From contig JBBCGL010000001.1 in NCBI GenBank assembly GCA_037200385.1, positions 1,054,001-1,118,000 of the forward strand: 64,000 nt of DNA, given 5' to 3'. Made by a program: the position numbers and the translations under genes. Source of the DNA: Rhizomicrobium sp. (GTDB taxonomy: Bacteria; Pseudomonadota; Alphaproteobacteria; Micropepsales; Micropepsaceae). The notes beneath the pieces are model-generated. The model had not been told where the DNA came from. It ran no database searches and worked only from the letters and a program-made list of their open reading frames with translations. This document shows positions 60,421-64,000 of the stretch, one piece after another (within the stretch, counting starts at the first letter, position 1; every line of letters starts with the position of its first letter).

Positions 60421-62049
60421 ATGCGGCGCGCCCTCGAACGACTGTCCAACGAGACCTTCGACCTGCTGATCGTGGGCGGCGGCGTGACCGGCGCCTGCGT
60501 CGCGCGGGACGCGGCGCTGCGCGGCCTGACGGTCGCGCTGGTGGAGAAGAACGATTTCGCAAACGCCACCAGCGCGCACAATTCCAAGCTGGTGCATGGC
60601 GGATTGCGCTATCTGCGCAATTTCGAGCTCGGCCTGGTGCGGGAGTCGCTGAAGGAGCGGCGCATCTGGCAGCGCATCGCGCCGCATCTCGTCCATCCGC
60701 TGCCGTTTCTCGTGCCGTTCTACAATAGCGGCTTCAAGGCGCGCGCGACGCTGGCCGCGGGATTGACGCTGTATGACATCCTGTCCTTCGACAAGGGCTG
60801 GCTGGACGATCCGGACCAGGCGCTGCCGAACCATTCCTGGCTGAACAAGCGCAAGGCGATCGCGGCCGAGCCGGTGCTGGACGGGCCCGGCTTCGAGGGC
60901 GCGTTCAAATATTACGACGCACAGATGTATGCGCCGGAACGTCTGGCGCTCGAATGCCTGATCGCGGCCGATGCGGAGGGCGCGGCCATCGCGAACTATG
61001 TCGAGGCGGTGACGATCATGGTGCGCGAGGGGCGCGTGCAAGGCTGCACGGTGCGCGACGTGTTCGGCGGGGCGCGGTTCGACATCCGGGCCAAGGTCAC
61101 GCTGGTCGCGGCGGGACCGTGGGCGGACATCTTCCTCGAACGCGCGCTGGGCAAGCCGGCATCGCACAAGCTGCTGCGCTCCAAGGGCATCCATGTGCTG
61201 GTGCCGGCGATGACACGGACGAACGCGCTGACCGTCGCGGCGGGCGGCGGGCATTTCTTCGTGCTGCCCTGGCACGGCCACACGCTGCTGGGCACGACCG
61301 ATACCGCGTTCCGGAGCGCGCCGGACGCGGTGGGCGTGAGCGAGAAGGATATCGACGGCTTCTTCGCCTTCATCAACGCGAACCTGCCCGGCGCGAAGCT
61401 GACGCGCGCCAAGGTCGAGCATTTCTATGCCGGTCTTCGACCGCTGGTCGACGACGGCTCGGGCGATACCTATGGCGCGAGCCGGCGGGCGGAACTGGTC
61501 GATCACGGCGCGAGCGACGGCATGGACGGCTTGTTCTCGGCCATCGGCGGCAAGTGGACGACCTCGCGCGACCTGGCACAGGGTGTCGTCGATACCATCG
61601 TCGAGAAGCTGGGCGCGAGAGCCGCCGATTGCGAGACCGACGAGGAGCCGACCGCGGGCGGCGATGTCGGGCGCTTCGCCGATTTCCTGCGGGCCCAGCG
61701 CGCCGAACATGGCGACCTGCCCACCATCGAGCATCTCGCACATATGTATGGGACGCGGCTCGGCGACATGCTGGCGGCGGCGAACAACCGTCCGGAGCTG
61801 CGCGCCGCCATCGGCACGGCGGGCGATATCGGGGCGCAGGTCGTGTTCGCCATGCGCGAGGAAATGGCGCTGACGCTGGCCGACGTGGTGATGCGGCGGA
61901 CCTGCATCGGGCAGATCGGCGCGCCGTCGCGCGAGACGCTGGACGCCGTGGCGCAGCTCATGGCCGCCGAGCTCGGCTGGAGCGCGGAGCGGCAGCAAAG
62001 CGAGATCGCCGGCCTCGCGCCCGCCTTCGCGACGCGCGAGGCGGCATGA
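60421..62049 (+). CDS. glpD: FAD-dependent glycerol-3-phosphate dehydrogenase
   Basis: This 542-aa flavoprotein oxidises glycerol-3-phosphate to dihydroxyacetone phosphate at the membrane. The FAD-binding fold is DLLIVGGGVTGACVARDAAL. VEKNDFANATSAHNSKLVHG and GGLRYLRNFELGLVRESLKE are the signature stretches, and KGIHVLVPAM and DGLFSAIGGKWTTSRDLAQG lie in the middle. The C-terminal domain of about 130 residues is normal. Its stop overlaps the next gene (ATGA). Glycerol-3-phosphate is also the head group for phospholipids and, through DHAP, for ether lipids, which fits the two genes that follow. Confidence 0.93.
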   Translation: MRRALERLSNETFDLLIVGGGVTGACVARDAALRGLTVALVEKNDFANATSAHNSKLVHGGLRYLRNFELGLVRESLKERRIWQRIAPHLVHPLPFLVPFYNSGFKARATLAAGLTLYDILSFDKGWLDDPDQALPNHSWLNKRKAIAAEPVLDGPGFEGAFKYYDAQMYAPERLALECLIAADAEGAAIANYVEAVTIMVREGRVQGCTVRDVFGGARFDIRAKVTLVAAGPWADIFLERALGKPASHKLLRSKGIHVLVPAMTRTNALTVAAGGGHFFVLPWHGHTLLGTTDTAFRSAPDAVGVSEKDIDGFFAFINANLPGAKLTRAKVEHFYAGLRPLVDDGSGDTYGASRRAELVDHGASDGMDGLFSAIGGKWTTSRDLAQGVVDTIVEKLGARAADCETDEEPTAGGDVGRFADFLRAQRAEHGDLPTIEHLAHMYGTRLGDMLAAANNRPELRAAIGTAGDIGAQVVFAMREEMALTLADVVMRRTCIGQIGAPSRETLDAVAQLMAAELGWSAERQQSEIAGLAPAFATREAA

Positions 62050-62984
62050 GCGCCTTCGTGGTCGTCAATCCGCGCTCCGGCAATGGACGCACGAGACGCA
62101 GCTGGACGAGCATCGCGCGCATGCTGGCCTCGGTGTATCCGCAGATGACGGTCGCCTTCACGCGTGCGCCCGGCGAGGCCGCCGCGCTGGTGCGCCAGGC
62201 GCTGTGCGAAGGCCATCAGGAGATCGTCGCGGTGGGCGGCGACGGCACGATCAGCGAAGCCGTCAACGGCATGTTCGACGCGCAGGGCGCGATCGCGCCC
62301 GACGCGGTCTTCGCGTTCGTCACCAGCGGCACGGGCGGGGATTTCCGCAAGAGCTTCGGGATCGAGGCCGGCGCCGAGGCGGCGGTGGCGCGGCTGAAGA
62401 CCGCCGCGGTCCGGCCCTGCGACGTAGGCCGGATATCCTGCCTGACCGCGCGCGGCGCGCCGACGGAGCGCCATTTCATCAACATCGCCTCCTTCGGCCT
62501 GTCCGGCGTGATCGTGGATTCGGTGAACCGGGCCCGGATCGCCAAGCTGTTCGGCGGGCCGTTCGCCTTCGCCTTCCACAGCGCGGCGGCGATGCTGCGC
62601 TACCGCAACCTGCCGCTGCGCATCCTGGTCGACGGGCAGCATGACGAGATCGCGACGATCGCCACCGTCGCCGTCGCCAATGGACGCTATTTCGGCGGCG
62701 GCATGATGGTGGCGCCGGAGGCGCGGATCGACGACGGGCTGTTCGACGTGGTGATCATGGGCGGCGCGCCCAAGGGACAATCGCTGGCGAAGATGAAGCT
62801 GATCTATAGCGGCGACCATGTGCACGAGCCGCATGTCCGCGTGCTGCGCGGCAGCCGGGTCGTCGTCGCGCCGGTGGCCGAGACGCTGGGCCGGCCGGTC
62901 CTGATCGAGGCGGACGGCGAAGCGGTCGGCCGCCTGCCCGCGACCTTCGAAATCCTGCCGCGGGCCCTCAATTTGCGATGCTGA
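62046..62984 (+). CDS. Diacylglycerol kinase-family lipid kinase
   Basis: This 312-aa protein belongs to the DgkB/YegS/sphingosine-kinase fold. The catalytic loop EIVAVGGDGTISEAVNGMFD contains G-G-D-G-T. FVVVNPRSGNGRTRRSW is the N-terminal nucleotide-binding stretch and TSGTGGDFRKSFG the second motif. The C-terminal part has RPVLIEADGEAVGRLPATFE. Such enzymes phosphorylate diacylglycerol or other lipids with a free hydroxyl. Its start overlaps glpD by four bases; the next gene starts four bases after its stop. The three proteins are therefore made together. Confidence 0.9.
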   Translation: MSAFVVVNPRSGNGRTRRSWTSIARMLASVYPQMTVAFTRAPGEAAALVRQALCEGHQEIVAVGGDGTISEAVNGMFDAQGAIAPDAVFAFVTSGTGGDFRKSFGIEAGAEAAVARLKTAAVRPCDVGRISCLTARGAPTERHFINIASFGLSGVIVDSVNRARIAKLFGGPFAFAFHSAAAMLRYRNLPLRILVDGQHDEIATIATVAVANGRYFGGGMMVAPEARIDDGLFDVVIMGGAPKGQSLAKMKLIYSGDHVHEPHVRVLRGSRVVVAPVAETLGRPVLIEADGEAVGRLPATFEILPRALNLRC

Positions 62985-62988
62985 CGCC

Positions 62989-64000
62989 ATGACCCTCGAC
63001 CGCACGAAGATCCGCTGGAACGGCTGGGGCTGGGCGTCGCACAGCGACGACCTCGCCGGACGCGAGCCGCTATGGACCTGGCTGGCGGGCGAGCTGGGCA
63101 TGCCGTCGCTGCTCGCGACGCCGGCGCGGCCGCTGGAGAGCATCGCACTGCCGGCGTCGCGGCTGACGGCCGACGCGCGGGCGCGCTTCACCGGCCTTCT
63201 CGGTGCCGAACGCGTGCGCGGCGACGATTACGAGCGGGCCTTCCATGCGCTCGGGAAAAGCTATCACGACATCCTGCGGCTGCGGGCCGGCGATCTTTCG
63301 CAGGCGCCGGATGCGGTGCTCTATCCGCGCAGCGCCGAGGAGGTCGCGGGCGTGCTGAGCGCCGCGGCCGAGCATGGCATCGCGGTCGTGCCCTATGGCG
63401 GCGGGACGAGCGTGGTCGGCGGCGTGACGGCGGCCAAGGGGCCGTTCGCCGCGGTCGTGACGCTCGACCTGTCGGACATGGACCGCATCGTCGAGATCGA
63501 TGCCGTCTCGCGGACCGCGACGGCGGAGGCGGGAATCTACGGCCCGGCGCTGGAGAAGGCGCTGGCGGCGCAGGGCTTCACGCTCGGCCATTTTCCGCAG
63601 TCCTTCGAGTTCTCGACGCTGGGCGGCTGGATCGCGCATCGCGGCGCGGGCCAGGGCTCGCGCGGCTATGGCCGCGCCGCCGACTGGCTGGTGGGCGCGC
63701 GCCTCGCGACGCCGCGCGGCACGCTCCAGGTCGGCGGGTTTCCCGCGTCGTCGGCGGGACCGCAATTGCTCGACCTCGCGCTGGGCTCCGAGGGCGTGTT
63801 CGGCGTGGTGACCGAGGCGACGATCCGCGTGCGGCCGGTGCCGGCGGCGAGCGATTATCGCGGCTATCTGTTCCGCGATTTCGCGAGCGGCGTGGCGGCG
63901 ATCCGCACCGCGGTGCAGGACGGCGTGCCGGCGACGATGCTGCGCCTGTCGGACGCGGCGGAGACGCGGTTCTACCGGGCCTATGGCGCAACCGGAAAGC
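62989..64000 (+). CDS. FAD-binding oxidase, alkyl-DHAP-synthase-like (runs off window end)
   Basis: At least 337 residues are present and the reading frame is open at the end of the window. The N-terminal sequence MTLDRTKIRWNGWGWASHSD matches the lead of AGPS-like proteins. The FAD-binding PCMH domain holds VVPYGGGTSVVGGVTAAKGP, then DRIVEIDAVSRTATAEAGIY, and STLGGWIAHRGAGQGSRGYG. The last two are close to those of alkyldihydroxyacetonephosphate synthase, the peroxisomal ether-lipid enzyme, and to D-lactate dehydrogenase-like oxidases. The C-terminal part, with the residues that would tell these apart, is missing. Its place after glpD and a lipid kinase suggests a lipid substrate. Confidence 0.85.
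   Translation, partial: MTLDRTKIRWNGWGWASHSDDLAGREPLWTWLAGELGMPSLLATPARPLESIALPASRLTADARARFTGLLGAERVRGDDYERAFHALGKSYHDILRLRAGDLSQAPDAVLYPRSAEEVAGVLSAAAEHGIAVVPYGGGTSVVGGVTAAKGPFAAVVTLDLSDMDRIVEIDAVSRTATAEAGIYGPALEKALAAQGFTLGHFPQSFEFSTLGGWIAHRGAGQGSRGYGRAADWLVGARLATPRGTLQVGGFPASSAGPQLLDLALGSEGVFGVVTEATIRVRPVPAASDYRGYLFRDFASGVAAIRTAVQDGVPATMLRLSDAAETRFYRAYGATGK

Noticed and set aside
59290-61998. 902-residue minus-strand frame
   Set aside because: It spans the hydrolase region out of frame and lies antisense to glpD. GlpD has clear FAD and signature motifs.

Overview
The window is GC-rich chromosomal DNA of an alphaproteobacterium. Evidence for this is the order tRNA-Tyr, tRNA-Gly, tuf, tRNA-Trp, secE, nusG, rplKAJL, rpoB; a single bifunctional RelA/SpoT homologue beside rpoZ; the run pyrE-pdxJ-acpS-lepB-rnc-era-recO-parC; gatCAB; and pyrB-pyrC'-plsY-dprA-topA-rnr-rpmG. 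I cannot name the genus from sequence alone. There is no transposase, integrase, phage gene, CRISPR array or replication origin that I can recognise, so this is core genome with small accessory insertions.

Layout. 1-7310 (minus strand): the translation/transcription operon, ending in the 5' two thirds or less of rpoB and driven from a consensus promoter at about 7276-7304. 7.6-10.3 kb: a TonB-dependent receptor with a DUF2946-type small protein, a probable metal-uptake pair. 10.4-16.8 kb: rlmB, two tandem L,D-transpeptidases, an MFS transporter with an enoyl-CoA hydratase-like enzyme, and a TIR-domain membrane protein. 16.8-30.5 kb (all minus): parC, recO, era, rnc, lepB, acpS, pdxJ, pyrE, rsh and rpoZ with a few small membrane or secreted proteins between them. 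30.7-38.3 kb: small accessory genes (hotdog thioesterase, folK, NYN nuclease, a coupled lipoprotein / M48 protease / lipoprotein operon, a family-5-type uracil-DNA glycosylase, a sulfite-oxidase-like enzyme). 38.3-42.6 kb: smpB, dapA, a soluble lytic transglycosylase and a Sel1 protein. 42.8-46.5 kb: a 24-residue lysine-rich peptide gene and gatCAB. 46.5-59.3 kb (plus): VOC protein, ruvX, pyrB, a metal-ligand-less pyrC', plsY, dprA, topA, rnr, Nudix, MFS, rpmG. 59.4-64 kb: an alpha/beta hydrolase facing an operon of glpD, a diacylglycerol-kinase-like gene and an alkyl-DHAP-synthase-like FAD oxidase cut by the window end.

The most striking thing outside the genes is a set of imperfect-palindrome repeats in intergenic gaps. 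They share TTGTCAT...ATGACA termini, an internal ACCCAG/CTGGGT block, and variable inner hairpins whose two sides change together between copies. Many sit between co-directional genes inside conserved operons, so they are transcribed. A second family built on CACCTCC/GGAGGTG arms ends exactly at the ruvX start and supplies its ribosome-binding site. Other points worth following are the TIR protein, the lipoprotein/protease operon, the 24-residue Lys/Ala peptide with its own Shine-Dalgarno sequence and terminator, the pseudo-dihydroorotase, and the glpD/lipid-kinase/AGPS-like operon.
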